The notes beneath the pieces were generated by a model. That model was given only the letters and a program-made list of their open reading frames with translations, did not search any database and had not been told where the DNA came from. Shown here piece after piece: positions 47,989 to 61,050 of a stretch of DNA of 64,000 nt. Within the stretch, counting starts at the first letter, position 1. The number at the start of each line of letters is the position of its first letter. The translations under genes were made by a program, and so were the position numbers. The DNA is from Cardinalis cardinalis (Eukaryota > Chordata > Aves > Passeriformes > Cardinalidae): positions 2,799,862 to 2,863,861 of the forward strand of contig JACDOX010000058.1 in the NCBI GenBank assembly GCA_014549065.1, in the 5' to 3' direction.

Positions 47989-50900
47989 CAGCCCCAAAAG
48001 ACCTCACAATACACACAAGCGACTTCAGTCCAAACTAAGAAGTTTAGGTGCACTTCACAGTGTGGGCACCTCTATCAGCATGAGGATAATTGAGCTTGGA
48101 TAATAGAACAGCAAAGTTGTTCTCTCATATTCTTCAAAGCATTACAGAATGTCAGTCAGACTTACATCCTTCCATGCTTTTCAGCTCATTTTCTGTATTC
48201 ATTTGNGCTAGATAAAAATTCAGTGTTTTTCAAAAGCAATGTCCAAGTGAGGAAGGGACACAGGAAGATATATATGCCAGGGCCTCTTATACAGGTTCCA
48301 TATTAAACAGTTGCTAAATGAAAAGGTTGTTTGCTGTGCTATAAAATAAAGTCATCTTTCTGCAGACCTACAGCCCACCGGAACAAGGGGACAGGATGGA
48401 GTGTGCCTTTTCCAGTATTCCCCACCCACTGACCCAGAGCATGAAACCCACAGAGTTCTTGGAACTGCAAACANTGTTTGAATTCAGACTAAAACTGGAA
48501 AACAGAAACTGGCCTTTTTTTTTTTTTTGAGTCACATCAGTCAATGCTATTTACAAAATCGGTTTATGGAGACCACAGGTGGACACTCTGACTCATTACA
48601 CATGAATACTAAATATATCCAAGACAATCTTGGAAAATCCCATAAAGAAAGAGGGAATAGCCGTCTGATTTTTATATTTGTAACACTGGGGTTTGGATGC
48701 CAGTAATGGAAATTACATTGTTTTCACAAAAAGCAGGTGAGGGACAGTAAGGGGCTGAATGATTGCCAGGATACTTTGGCTGGAAGGAGAAGGCAGCTCA
48801 AAGCTGGACACAGAGGTAGGTTTGTCACCCTGCCGTAGGTTGCTGTTTGCACTTGTGGCAGCCTGTGGTGAGGTTAGCAATGCATTCCACAATTGTTGAA
48901 AGTTAAGAAAATGTTACGTCCCTTAGCCAGGGTGAAAAGCACACCTGCCCAGGAAGCCAGCATAAAATTCAGTACTTAGCCCTACTTCATTGCTACATGG
49001 AGAATTTGAATAGTACTTTCAGCCTCATTTCCTGCNACACATTTTAGTCTCTCTGATCTTGAAAACCAGGCAGCTCCAGGCTCTGTAATACATACAGGAA
49101 AGCAGATAATGGATCCCTTTATATTTGTCATCACTGAATTCTGTTTTGATGGATGTTCCAGTGCCAAGGAACATTCCCTTGTTCTCCCTGCTGAAGGAGA
49201 GCTATTGCTGGACTCCCTGGAGTCTCTTGCTTNGCCCTGGGAAATGTAAGTGTGAAACTGAAATAAGCCATATCAGTTGTAGCATGAAGCTTGTTTTGTA
49301 TGTAAACTGAGAAACAACAGACTCTGTTAAGAGGAACTAAATGAGGAAGGAGTTAGTGATTTCAATCTTTACTCTTTCCTGGATGACCAGTAAAGTGAAT
49401 AAACTTGATGTCAAAATGCATATTTTTACTTGTGGGTCAAAACAAACATGTATGCTATTTCTCATTGCCAAGATCCTAAGTGACGTTCTATCTTGGTAGT
49501 TCAAAACAATTCCTCACTACTGCCCACTTTGAAACATTCCCAAGAACTAGAAAGAATTCTGCCACCGCTATCTTGTTGGAAATAGCAACGTGGTACTGTG
49601 AATATAGGCACGGTGAGAAACTATTGATGCAAAGTCAAATGAAGTAGTTATGATCCGGTCAAAGCTGTATAGTAGAGGTATTGCATNTTTTGTGAAGGAG
49701 TTTGTATCAAGGGGTTTGTAGCTGAGATTATATAATGGGGACTAACTTGACTAAGATCTGCTAATTTAGCTTGGCTTGCTGATACTTTAGTAAAATCACT
49801 CTTTAGTAAAAGTCACTCTTTTGGTAACTTGAATGACTGAAGCTCTGGAGTTGGATGTGGAAATACCCAACCAGTCTATTTGCTTGGCTTGCTGCAGTCA
49901 GTCTCTAACGAGCTCTCCATTTGTTCTGTGTGTCTCTCTAATGCTCCTTTCAGCCTGCTGCTAAAGGCAATTTCTGGTTTTTTCACTGCTTTCAAAGGAG
50001 TCGATTCTTCAGCATATTACAGCCCTTTCCATCCACTCGTCTTTAATACTGCCTACTTCACTAGGNTTAAACCAAAATAAAATATTGCTTTAAATTTCAG
50101 GATGTTGTTGTTGTCGTCTGTTGAATTTAACCCATCACCAGCACAGAAGACACAAACAGCACAGCACAAACGGAAAAGTTTATTGCAAAAACAGAGGGAT
50201 GGCAAAGGAGTATCCATTTTTTTCCCCTGTGGAAGAATGAGTGTCTTTGTTTCAACCTAAGGTTCAGCAATTTCTACAAACTTAGTGTCTGCAAATCTTG
50301 GTTCTGCNTTGATCATCATAGTCATATGAAATTATTTAAAAGGTATTTTGTTGCAAAGGTCACATGAAATCATTTAATAAAAACTTTAAAGTGAATTTCC
50401 CAGCTCATCTCTCATTGAAACATACTTTTGGCGTAAAGGAACCTGCTGAGTTGTAAGAATGAGCAGGACTGGGCATTTTCCCAATAATAAGATGGCAATA
50501 ATAGGAAGGAATGCTTGGCTATGTTATATAGTAAGGGAACAATGGTTCCATGAATTTTATGTGTTTATATTTGTAGACACTTCATTGTGCCTTAGCTCTG
50601 TGGGTTTTTTGAAATTACCCAGTGCAAGAAAATCACATAGGTGGTCTGCAGCCATCATTAAGAGTTTTGTAAGTACCCCCAACAAAAAGTAAAAAGAAAT
50701 GTAAGTCTTTTTGTGGGGATGAGACAGAAAGGAAACTTTTTGAGGGTAAAGAGTAGTTTTATGGGCCTAACTGTGTTTCATTTAAAGCTTTGCAATGGCT
50801 CTTCACTTCAATCCAGTTTCACTCAGCGTGCTCTTTGGTCTCTCTCACAAGGAACCAGCACTACTGAAGATTCCTTCTCTTTCATGAAGTAAAAGGTCAA

Positions 50901-51568
50901 AAGACAACAAAAGTTTGAGTGTGTTGATACTGAATATCTGAAATCTAATCCGGGCCTCAGAAGCAGAGATCACACACAGCTGAGCTACCGGCTCCAGGTC
51001 TGCTCGTTGCTGTCTCTCTGAACTCATGGAACTCAAATTCAAGTTACAGAGAGTCCCAATTTCAGCGAGAAAAAATANTGTAGTCCTCATTCCCAACCTG
51101 ATGGTTAGGCTCTGTCCTGTGAAACAAAAGCCATGGATTTGGGCTCTGTCACCCTAGAAGGTCCAAATGCAAGCTCTCCTACTGGAACAAGTACCATAAC
51201 CTNGTAGCCGGAGCTCTGCAGCTCTCCCCTTCCCACCATCTTTAAATGAAGGCAACTGTGGCTCAGCCCTCAGTGCACCCTACTTTGTTGTGAGCACATT
51301 CAATTTATCAAGCGATCTATGGCTGCATTTTCCTTTTGTATGAATCCCAAACAGCCCTAGAAAGGAGAATGTCTTCTGAATGCTGAGCTCAGACAAACAG
51401 GCAGAAGATCAGAAGTAGTAACTGAATGTGCTGATCCAGCCACAAGTGCATATTTGGATTAGATGCAATTTTCCTGCATCATTTGGAGTCACAATCATCA
51501 AAATTGAATTTTAGGAGTCTTTTTCTATTGAAAAGGAGGTTTGTCAATGAATGGGTGAATTGTTGTGT
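47989..51568. other. Intergenic sequence, nothing recognised
   Basis: No exon or named repeat seen. A poly-T run of about 15 lies at 48514-48528. Open frames are at most 83 codons. Confidence 0.5.
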
Positions 51569-51890
51569 CATAGAATCACAGAATATGCTCGGTTTGAAGG
51601 GACCCATCAGGATCATTGAGTCCAACTCCTGGCTCTGCACAGNACACCCCAAGACTCACACCATGTGCCTCAGAGTGTCGTCCAAACACTTCTTGAGCTC
51701 TGTCAGGCTGGTGCTGTGACCACTTCCCTGGGAAGCCTGTTCCAGTGCCCAACCACACTCTGGATGAGGAATCTTTCCCTGATACTCAACATAAACATCC
51801 CCCNACTCAACTTGAGGCCATTTCCTCAGGTCCTGTCCCTGGTCATGAGAGTGAAGAGATCTGTACCTGCCCCTCCACTCCTCACCCTGA
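51569..51890 (-). mobile_element. CR1 LINE 3' portion, minus strand
   Basis: The plus strand starts CATAGAATCACAGAATATGC and continues with the reversed CR1 3' region (GATCATTGAGTCCAACTCCTG, CCACTTCCCTGGGAAGCCTG, CCCAACCACACTCTGGATGA). About 320 bp, well preserved, with two Ns. Confidence 0.94.
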
Positions 51891-54255
51891 AATACTCATT
51901 TACCTTCTTTAGCTATTAAAACACAAAACTATTTACAGGACTTCTGAGGACCAGAATTCATCTGAATGAGTAAGAATGTTCTGTATTTCAATGAAAAAGG
52001 GATGAGGCCTTTCAAGAAAAAAATCAAACCCATTCTTGTCTTAAAGGAAATTGCTCTTTGACTGCTCTGGCTGCTCTGCATCCTTCAAAGGAGACCACAC
52101 TGTGTCAGCTAAATGATTGAAAAAACAGATTTTTTACCAGACTGTGTAGAGTTGGACTCTCAAAATTGTTTAAAACAAAGTTGAGACACCACAAAACTTC
52201 AATTCAATATGAGTTATTCTTTGTGCTGCTTCCACTAAGGAAAAACACATAAAGTATTTCCTGTGCTGAACACAAAAATTCTTCTAACTTTTGCTGCAAA
52301 GGATTTGTGTTTAGTTCAAAGGCTTCACTTTTTAAACCATAAAATTTTCCTGCTAGACACTGTGTTTGCTGTGTTCGTATGAGGCAGCAGCTCCTGCTGA
52401 GACTGGAATGACATCCTCCTTTTTTTCTCGTCTCTACTCAATGCACTGGTNTCAATCCATGGATTAGGGAAACACATACAAAAAAAAAATACAAAAAAGC
52501 AAGGAGAGCATTTACATAACTCATAAGCACTAAATTTCCCTCTGTTCACATCCTGGGTCCACTGCTAATGACAAGAAACCAGTACAGCCTAAACTAGCAC
52601 CTAAGGCTCAGGAAANGAGCTGACTAGATCTCTTATTCCCTGTTGACCCCCTCAGGCAGCTATTAAATATTGTCAGGTGAAAATTCCCAGGGACAGGGCC
52701 TGCTTCGCTTTTACCCAGAGTATACTGGTATTTCATAAGTGGAATACAATAGCACAATGCTGCTTGTTCTCACAGAATCTACTGAGCATCAGCTTCTTGA
52801 GTGTACTGTACGCTGAGCTATTTACTCAGCTTTATCAATTACACTGGAAAAAGGCCACATCTTTTTTTTAACCAAATGCAAACCAGTGGGTTTATATGTT
52901 TGCATATGTTCTAGTCAGTAATGATTAGCAGCTTACGTGTCTCAGCAGATTCTTTTCTTTTCCTTAAATTTTAAATAAAATGCAGTGGAATTTTAAAANT
53001 CTGATTTGTATTCTTCCTTTTACCCACATCATTTCTCAGAGCTGTCAGATCTAATTTGCAAGCCTCCCTTCTTCTGTCACCAGAAAATTACATCAATATT
53101 CCACACCACCTGATACATCCTCTTGACACTTTATCCAAAGATCAGAGAAAACACGGAAAAAGTATGAACNAAAGTGTGAACAGTTATAACTGTTAGTCCT
53201 GGAAACAATGCATTTTGCAAAACATTGTCTTTATTATAACTTACAAGAATTGTCTCCAAGTGAAAAGCCTGGGTGTGTGCAGTGATCTCACNCACCAGGT
53301 ATTGCCTCTAAGATATAAACACTGAAGGAGCTTTGGCAATGTGTTNTTTCCCCTGAGTACTGGAAAGAGCACAAGCATAACAGAGTCTGAATCTAAGACC
53401 TCATTAGGGTTTGCCTGTAAGGGGTGTGTTATGGAGGACACTGGGAAAGCTGAGAACGTGCATCTGAGCTAATATCCACACTGATTAAAAAACAGAAAAA
53501 AGGAGAAAAGCAAACCTCTTAAAATAGAGTGGAATGCATTGTTTGTGCTTATTTTTTCTCTCCAGTTCCATAGTTCCATGGAATGAAGCTCTAAGTAGTT
53601 GATTCACAATTAAGAGAGTCTTCAACAGGAACGACTGAAGGTCCCTTGAGTTTCTTTACTGGAAAACCCTGTCAGCAGTCAAAACTTTGCCCAGGAAAGG
53701 AAAATGCAGTTGTGATTCAAGCGTGAATTCCGCTGTTAAATGAATTTNAATCCACACCAGTTACTAGCAAAGTTTAACCTTAGGATTCTTCAATACTTTT
53801 GTTGTAGATAATGAATGACTGAAAGAAATTTTTGATATTAAGCAGTGTCAATATCTTTAATACCAAATNGACTATGGTGTGATATATCTGTGGTGAATAT
53901 AGGAAATCAGAAAAAAAGGCTCATAATTACCCCTCTACTTCTTAGTCATGGCCATTGGCAAGATCTTGCAATGACTACAGAGATAGTGCCAACCATTCTT
54001 GGAAAAACACCACCACAGAGGGCAATTAATACAGCTTGTTTACTTTCTGGCAGCCTGCAATATTTATTGGGCCACTGAGGGAGAGCCAGAGGCTGCTTTA
54101 ATCTTCAAGAATAAGCAATAACACACTGTGGCAGAATTTTAGAGATTGGACTAGATCCATATTAGCTTTATTGCTCTCAAAAAACATTAGGTCCACATAG
54201 AGGCTCATATTTTCCAGTATAGCTTTAAATGCCACTCAGATTCTGACACTGAACA
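51891..54255. other. Intergenic sequence, nothing recognised
   Basis: No exon, RNA gene or named repeat seen; open frames are at most 77 codons. Confidence 0.5.
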
Positions 54256-54363
54256 TTTATTTTATTTTATTTTATTTTATTTTATTTTATTTTATTTTAT
54301 TTTATTTTATTTTATATTTTATTTATTTTATTTTATTTTTTATTTAATTATTTAATATTTTAT
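54256..54363. repeat. (TTTTA)n microsatellite
   Basis: About 108 bp of TTTTA units, regular for roughly the first 60 bases and then broken by TATATTT and TTTATTTAATTA interruptions. The regular part should be length-variable between individuals. Confidence 0.97.
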
Positions 54364-56723
54364 TGTTTCTGTCCCAGAGCTACTCCCCCTATACTCAAGC
54401 CTACCTCCTGAATTTCCTGTGACTGAAGAACACATTTTCTTCTATCTTCTGCCTCTGACTGGAAGAAACAGCCTCAANAGATCAAGAAACAGACCGATGG
54501 ACTGTTCTTGGTGTTTCTTTCAGGAATGAAGGTTTGATTGCCAGTGGCCTTAGTTTCATNGGAAGAGGCAGCTACAGCCAAATGGGAAGATTAAATTATT
54601 TGGGGACAGTGAGTTCACCCAAGAGAGAAGGGGTGGAGAAGACAGTATCTTGGCAGACTGAGTCACTTTTGTGTTGGGAGAGCAAGTGCCTGGACCAGGC
54701 TGTGCTGGGAGGTACAGACTAACCCAGAAATGACTAAANCAAATGGACCTTGAAACATGATTTGGAGCAGAGCCTACAGCACGTCTGAAGCACACCAGAT
54801 AAATCCTAGAAATGGTTGGAAAAGACATCAGACTGCAACAAAAGGCTGCGTCTTGCTTTAGAGTGCTTGGAAAAGGCTCACTAGAAAAATTGACTGGGTA
54901 CAAAAATGACTGACACTCCATGACTTTGGGAAANTTGGTACCTGATAGTGCCTGTGGGATGGGCAGAGGACATGCCTCACTTAGATAACAATACTGTGGT
55001 CTATTTAAATGCCTCAGCCATCTTTGAACTTGCTTTCTGATTCCCCAGGAGGGAGTGGTGTAGACAGGGGGAAGATTGTTGTTCCAGATGTGCATCTGGG
55101 TTTCTCTCAAGGGCTCTCCTGGTCAGTGGGTTTTATTAGAAGATTCTCCCCTGCCATTGCAAAGCTGCTCAGATGAATTAAGCACATTTATTTTATGGTG
55201 ATAAAAGTCCACAGGCGTATTTCCCTGTGTTTCCTCAGCTGTATGGTGTGAATACCTCCCCACCTTCTCATACAGAATAGATCCCAGACTCAGCCCTGCA
55301 CTTTAAGCTCCTTGAAAATTAGAGCTTTGCTACTTCCCCTATACCTAATCAAACATTTCAGACCCATTCTGCACCNATTTGCTTCTTCTTAGACGTGGTA
55401 GTTAAAGTCCATCGGGGAGCCAAGGAAGGTGCCTCTACTAGGAGATACTTTTTTCCCTCTGTTTCCTGAAAAAATTCTGGGACAGAATTAGGAGAAAGCA
55501 ATTTTCTGTCTGTAAGCCTTCTTGTTAGTGGTCCTGGCAAAAACAATGAACAGATTTGGCTAGGTCCTGGGCAGATCTTTTTTTGAAACAAACATCCCCA
55601 GCTCAAGCTCTCTTGCAGGCTGTGTGGCCTTCTGAAGTGCCCCAAATACACAACACCTGACATGAGGTCCAACAATTTATAGGAGATTTCTGGAGCTGCA
55701 ATCAGAGGAAAAGGCACACAGGCTTAGTGGTAGAAAATATCAATACCTCCTTANGAATTATAAATACAAAGCTTTTGCTTGATAGCTCTGCCAAGAGTTT
55801 GTTAATTTTGTTTCTTGTCTATCCATGTAAACACCCAACAGAAAACCTCCTTTAAACACATGGCTTCATCCTTCACCTGTGCTAATGCTCTCTCTCCACG
55901 GTGACAGTGAGTGTAATGGGCCTAAAGTCTTCAGGAGTACTTGGAAAGCCTCTCTCTAAACCTTTCAGAAATGTTGCCTGGTTCTTTCCCAAGGCTTTCA
56001 TAACTTGCAGCTCTTGCTATTTAAGTATCAGTAAAAGGGGAGCAGAAGTTGAAGAGTTTATTCAGGACTGTGGCTGTTCCCTAGAGAGGAGCCTGAGAAG
56101 CCAGTGAAGACCTTCTGCTGGTCTCCAAATAAAATAATTTGTAACTGACAAAGGTTTTTATAACCTCTACTTATACAATCCTAGTGACACTGAAGCCATG
56201 GCTTTTTCACACAACTTCTCCCAGTATTCAAGTCTTCCAACCAGAAGGTATTTCCAGGGTGAAGAGTACAGCTCTCTTGCTGTCTTTTAGCTTAANTTCT
56301 TTCTCTTCTGTGCTCAATATGGGTAGAAAATGGCTAATTTTGCTGTTGCTTTTTTAGAAGGTCCCTTTCTTCAGACTGTCATGCCAGTTCTTTCAGTTTT
56401 TCTTTGCATAATGTTTAATTCCCCTCTCTTTCATTTGTCCATTTGCTTTTTGTTTTGGATAGACAAATAGCTACAAAAATGCTCAAAATGGCCCTTGGGG
56501 GATTCTGAATAAAAACCTTGTAACCTCTGTAGTCATCAGCTCCTTTATCCATACTAACAAGGCAGGATGAGGTATGGGTAAAAAAACAACCCCAAGGCAC
56601 AGCTAATGCAAAACATGTATAAAGCAGAAGGTTTTGTAGGTCTGGAGCTGTTTTCACTGTACAGCAATTTCAATAAGTAGATTTCCACAGAGAAAAGCAG
56701 CAATTCTGAAATACAATGAGAGC
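54364..56723. other. Intergenic sequence, no gene recognised
   Basis: The longest simple open frame outside the LTR region, 184 codons on the minus strand (55110-54556), lies here. It runs out without a good start context, contains three Ns and shows no domain or similarity that I recognise. I treat it as chance or as part of an unidentified repeat. Confidence 0.5.
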
Positions 56724-56940
56724 ACCTCAATCAGGAAAATTTCTTTGNGGAAAGGGTTCTTAAACATTGGAATGGACTGCCCAGGGAGGTGGTGGGGTCA
56801 TTACCCCTGGAGGTGTTCAAGTAATGATTTGATGTGGCATTCAGTGCCATGGTCTAGTTAACAAAGTGGTGATCAGTCAAAGGTTGAACTCAATAATCTT
56901 GGAGGTNATTTTCAACCTAAATGATTCTGTGANTCTGTAA
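56724..56940 (+). mobile_element. CR1 3' end fragment, plus strand
   Basis: Reads CTGCCCAGGGAGGTGGTGGG and CCCTGGAGGTGTTCAAG, then a diverged tail ending AATGATTCTGTGANTCTGTAA, the CR1 octamer end. About 217 bp. Confidence 0.94.
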
Positions 56941-59900
56941 TTCTCTCTGGCACTTGACCATGCTCAACAGTGAGGGAAAATTTGGACTCAGTGGATCCAA
57001 AAGACAACTATGAGTAAATGCCATTTCCCATTCTTCATGCCTTTTATCTCAGATCTTATCTCATTCATGTGCAGTGGTAGATGTCTCTGTTGCATGTACC
57101 CTTCAGCCTGTCAGGCAGAACTCTGTTTCCTGTGGAACAACAGACCCAAAACTTTATTGGTCTGTGACAATTCAGACTGAAAATGCCTTTTGGAGCAAGA
57201 TCATTTATTCTCCTTATCAGCCTGGGCTATGGTAATGGCTGTCATGCCCAGCTACACCTAATCCTGGAAGCTGGAGAGTCTGTAGTGTTGTCCATAAGCC
57301 ACTTCTCTAAAGCTTCAGGCTACAGAGCATGCTTATCATCTGCCTGGATTGCACAGCCTTCTGAAGCTGTTTTCTGTAACATTAGGTTTAGCCACTGGCT
57401 AAATAGATGTATTTGGCAAGGTATATTTCTGGTTAAGATTCTGAAGATGTATGATGTAATGAATTAAATACTTTCCAATTCTGAATATTTAAAATACNCC
57501 ATGCTGTATTTAGCATAGCTGCAGAGAGGAAGAAAGAACATTTACCAGCAGGCTGGGTGAATCAAAATGTCAGGGTAGTTTTTGACAAACTATTTAATTT
57601 GCATCATTGCTGATATGCATTTTCAATGGAGNATGATAAATGCAAAGGGGTCATATNTCAATGTAGCACTCTATTAGGGAAACATTTATGATTTCAGCCC
57701 AGAATACATGGGTAACAGGANAGACTTGTTAGCAAGGTGTGTATCTGAGTAAGACACAAGTCTCTTGCACCATCATACNAATCAGAGAGGATGCAAATCT
57801 CTGAGTATTTAACTTTGGATCTGTGGATTTGCTACAGGTGCCTCTCTTTCTGTTGGCCGGCATCAGATCTCTTAGTGGANTGGAAATTTGAGGTTTGTGA
57901 TAGTCCTCAAAGTGGACCTTACCAGATAATTTTGGCAGNCATTTATTCCACTTGAGTCTTTTCAGAGGAACTGAAAAGTTATGCTTGCTTAGCTGTCAGA
58001 ATTGTCCTCATGTGTAAGCATGTACCAAGCAGATATTTACCCTTTTATTTGGTCCATATGGCAATATTAATCGTCATTAGCTTTTCTTCTTCTGAGTTTT
58101 TTCTGATGCAATTACTTTGGGAAGAGACAGAAGTATGTGTTCAAGTGATTTTTTAAATATGATTCTATGTGTAAGCTGACTCTTGAAGCTCAGAAATCTG
58201 CTACAGAGAAATGGAGGAGTAAAAACTATTTACAGTATATTTTTATCCTACCTTTATTCTGACATTTTAAAATTGTTTAGCATGACATGAAACATTGGCA
58301 CCATGGAGAAACAGAGATGAGTAGCTGGGGAAGCCTGGACNCTGACTTTCTCCAGAACATTCAAGAGAAGTAAAATCCAGTCTGTNCTCAAAGGGATATA
58401 TCTGTTTGACTGTGATAGATATGACAGGTTTTCCTTCCTGAGACCAACTGGAAACCCAAATTACTCTGCTGTTCACCCTATTACAGCAGTANAACCTGAC
58501 TAAAGCCAAAGTACTTTCAAATGTGTTGAATGTTNACATTTGGTATCCGAGTATATTTTAGCCTTAGTATGGCCAGACCAAAACATCCCNGTCCAATTTT
58601 GAAAAAATGGGTAAGCCATATTAGTCCCAGGGTGAATTCCCCCTTTCAGTGCAATAACTGAATTCTGAGTTTACCACCCCATGTGGGAAAAGGTNATTTT
58701 ACATTATATTTTCATGACTACACTACATCCAAAACTATTAAAAATACCACTGTGGAGACAAAGCCTTTTTTTTTTTTTATTTTTAGAAAGTCTCCTTTAA
58801 AAAAGGCCTTTGAGTAACAACTGTTTGGAAGATCCATCTATTCAATTAAGACACACTTTGTCAATGAGGCTATAAAATTATGACTGAAAGACAGATAGAT
58901 ATTTNAGTGAGAATTAAAGGAGAAATACTCAAACTTATAAAAATGACAGAGACTTAACCTTCACAAACAGACAAGGGAAGAAAATTACCTTTCTTGACAT
59001 TTTCACATCAGTGCTTTCCTGGAGTATTTTGTTACAGTCGAACATAACATATTGGCAGTAATTAGGGAAAATTCTTGTTATGCAGGAGACAAGGCTACAT
59101 GACCCAATGGTCTGTTCTGGCCTATGATTTGTTTAAATACAACTAGTTATTTTATGGGNTTTTTTTCCCCCAGTTCAACATAGTTTAGCAGTTAGTCAAG
59201 ATGGAATTTGGTTATTCCTAGTACGGAAGTGATAGAGAAATGTGGGTGATGTTTATTTGAAGATTTCAGTGATCTGCACATCTTGATGTGGTTTCTTGCA
59301 TGGTTTTGCGCATGAAGGATTCCACAGAATGTGAGATGTGATTGAGCTCATGGTCTGAGGTTATACAGTATGACATTCAATTCTCACCAAAAAATATAAA
59401 GATGCTTTGAACAGCCTGCAGGAGTCCTTTTCTAGAGAAATCACCACACAGGNTCTTCTCATTTAATGCCATGTTTTTCATCGTGAATTTCCAAGTGGTC
59501 ATGAAGACGATAAAGGTCATTATCAGCTGGGCAGAGAANGTGCATGGAGGGCACTGGAGACCAGCACCAGCTCTGATCTTGCAGTTTGTTCAGCAGCTGC
59601 CCTGGGAACTGCATGCACTGCACATGTCGGGTGTGCTGGATATGTTCCATCTGTTCAATATCTACCAAGGATGTGTAGGAAGCCAGATTTGCTTTCAGTC
59701 CTGTTTCAGTACCTGTTTCTATTGCTTTATACATGCTCAGGCAATTACTCATTTGGAGAGGGAAAAGATCCCAGTNATTTGGAATTGACTTGCTCTTAAA
59801 CTAGAAAAATACTTTCTGTACCTCTTGCTCAGTGCACCCAGGACTTCTTCAGCAGGGAAAGCATGGTGTGAGGAACGGTTCACTTGGGGAATGGATGAGC

Positions 59901-60745
59901 TTAAAAAACTGATTGAAAGAAAGTGACACTAGACTTGCATCTTGCATCACCCTTTCTCCTTGGGCTTCATTACTTCCATGTCTGTAACTAATGGGCTGTG
60001 TTTTCAGAGCTTTTATAGCATTTTGGGAGGGTAAGAGTGATATCTGTTGCAAGTATGACTTTCAGTGCAATACATAAAAGAGAACAGATCAGCATGTAGT
60101 GACNTAAAATATTATTTTTGTACTTTTTATATATTGTGAGATCATATTTATCCATAAAACCAAGAGAGGGCAGCATTCTCTCTATCATCCATATTCTCTT
60201 TCTGCTAGAAAATTGAGACTTTCATCTCATAAGCCACAGAGAAGTGTTATATATAATTCAGAGCTTGGTTCAATATTCTTTGTAATCAATAGGAATGTTT
60301 CCCTTGATTTAAATAGGTGTTGGACCAAGGCTTCAGTTGTTCAAAAATGACATCNGGAAGAACAGTCTATATAATTTAAACCACAAGATATCAAAAATAA
60401 GCAGCAGGGAAATTATTTTGGTGGTGGCTAACCATGAGGACAAAATAGCAAGAATATTGGTGTATTCCCCAGTTCTTTGTATCTTTGAATACAGACAAAG
60501 ATGTCTCTTTGGAAAAACTGAACGAAAGCTGCTGGACTCAACACTGAGGTACCCAAGTGGNGCTCTGTGAACTGTATGGCATAAAAGATAAGCTGATGCT
60601 CTGTGTAAACAGACAAGATAAACCACACTCCTTTTTTTGTGCTGTTTGTAATTAATGAGTGGAACAATTTGGACTTGCAGGGAGTGATCTTACAATCAAA
60701 ATGGTATGTATCCAAAATGGACAAGGACCTACAGCCACAAACAGA
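56941..60745. other. Intergenic sequence rich in ambiguous bases
   Basis: No exon or named repeat. Thirteen single Ns fall between 57498 and 58695, far above the window average. A poly-T run sits near 58767-58778. Open frames are at most 105 codons and overlap opposite-strand frames. Confidence 0.5.
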
Positions 60746-60976
60746 AAAAAAAGAAGTTCCAAAGTTCTACCTCAATATGAGGAAAAATTTGTTTACACTG
60801 NGGGTGGCAGAACACTGGAACAGGCTCCCCAGGGAAGCCATGGAGTTTTCCTCTCTGGAGACATTGAAAATCCACCTGGAAGAGTTCCTGTGTCACTTGC
60901 TCTAAGTGACCCTGCCTTGGCAGGTTGGACTACATGATCTCCAGTGTTCCCTCCCAACCTTAAGCATTCTGTGATT
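60746..60976 (+). mobile_element. CR1 3' portion, plus strand
   Basis: Reads as FYLNMRKNLFTL-VAEHWNRLPRE and SSLETLKIHLEEFLC, the usual CR1 C-terminus, then GGTTGGACTACATGATCTCC and a tail ending AAGCATTCTGTGATTT. About 230 bp. Confidence 0.94.
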
Positions 60977-60978
60977 TC

Positions 60979-61050
60979 CAAACGTGGGGGTAGAACTAGA
61001 TTATTGTTAAAGGTCCCTTCTGACACAAACTATTTTATGATTCTGTGATC
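60979..61050 (+). mobile_element. Second CR1 tail directly downstream
   Basis: TAGAACTAGATTATTGTTAA followed by AGGTCCCTTCTGACACAAAC and TATTTTATGATTCTGTGATC: a separate CR1 3' terminus of a different subfamily type, two bases after the end of the preceding copy. Confidence 0.85.

Noticed and set aside
50104..50200. CACAAACGGAAAAGTTTATTGC as a reversed LTR end with AATAAA
   Set aside because: Only the hexamer context looks LTR-like; no terminal bases or wider match to the LTRs seen elsewhere in the window.
54556..55110. 184-codon minus-strand open frame
   Set aside because: No domain, three ambiguous bases, open at one end because of an N, and no splice or promoter context; treated as chance.
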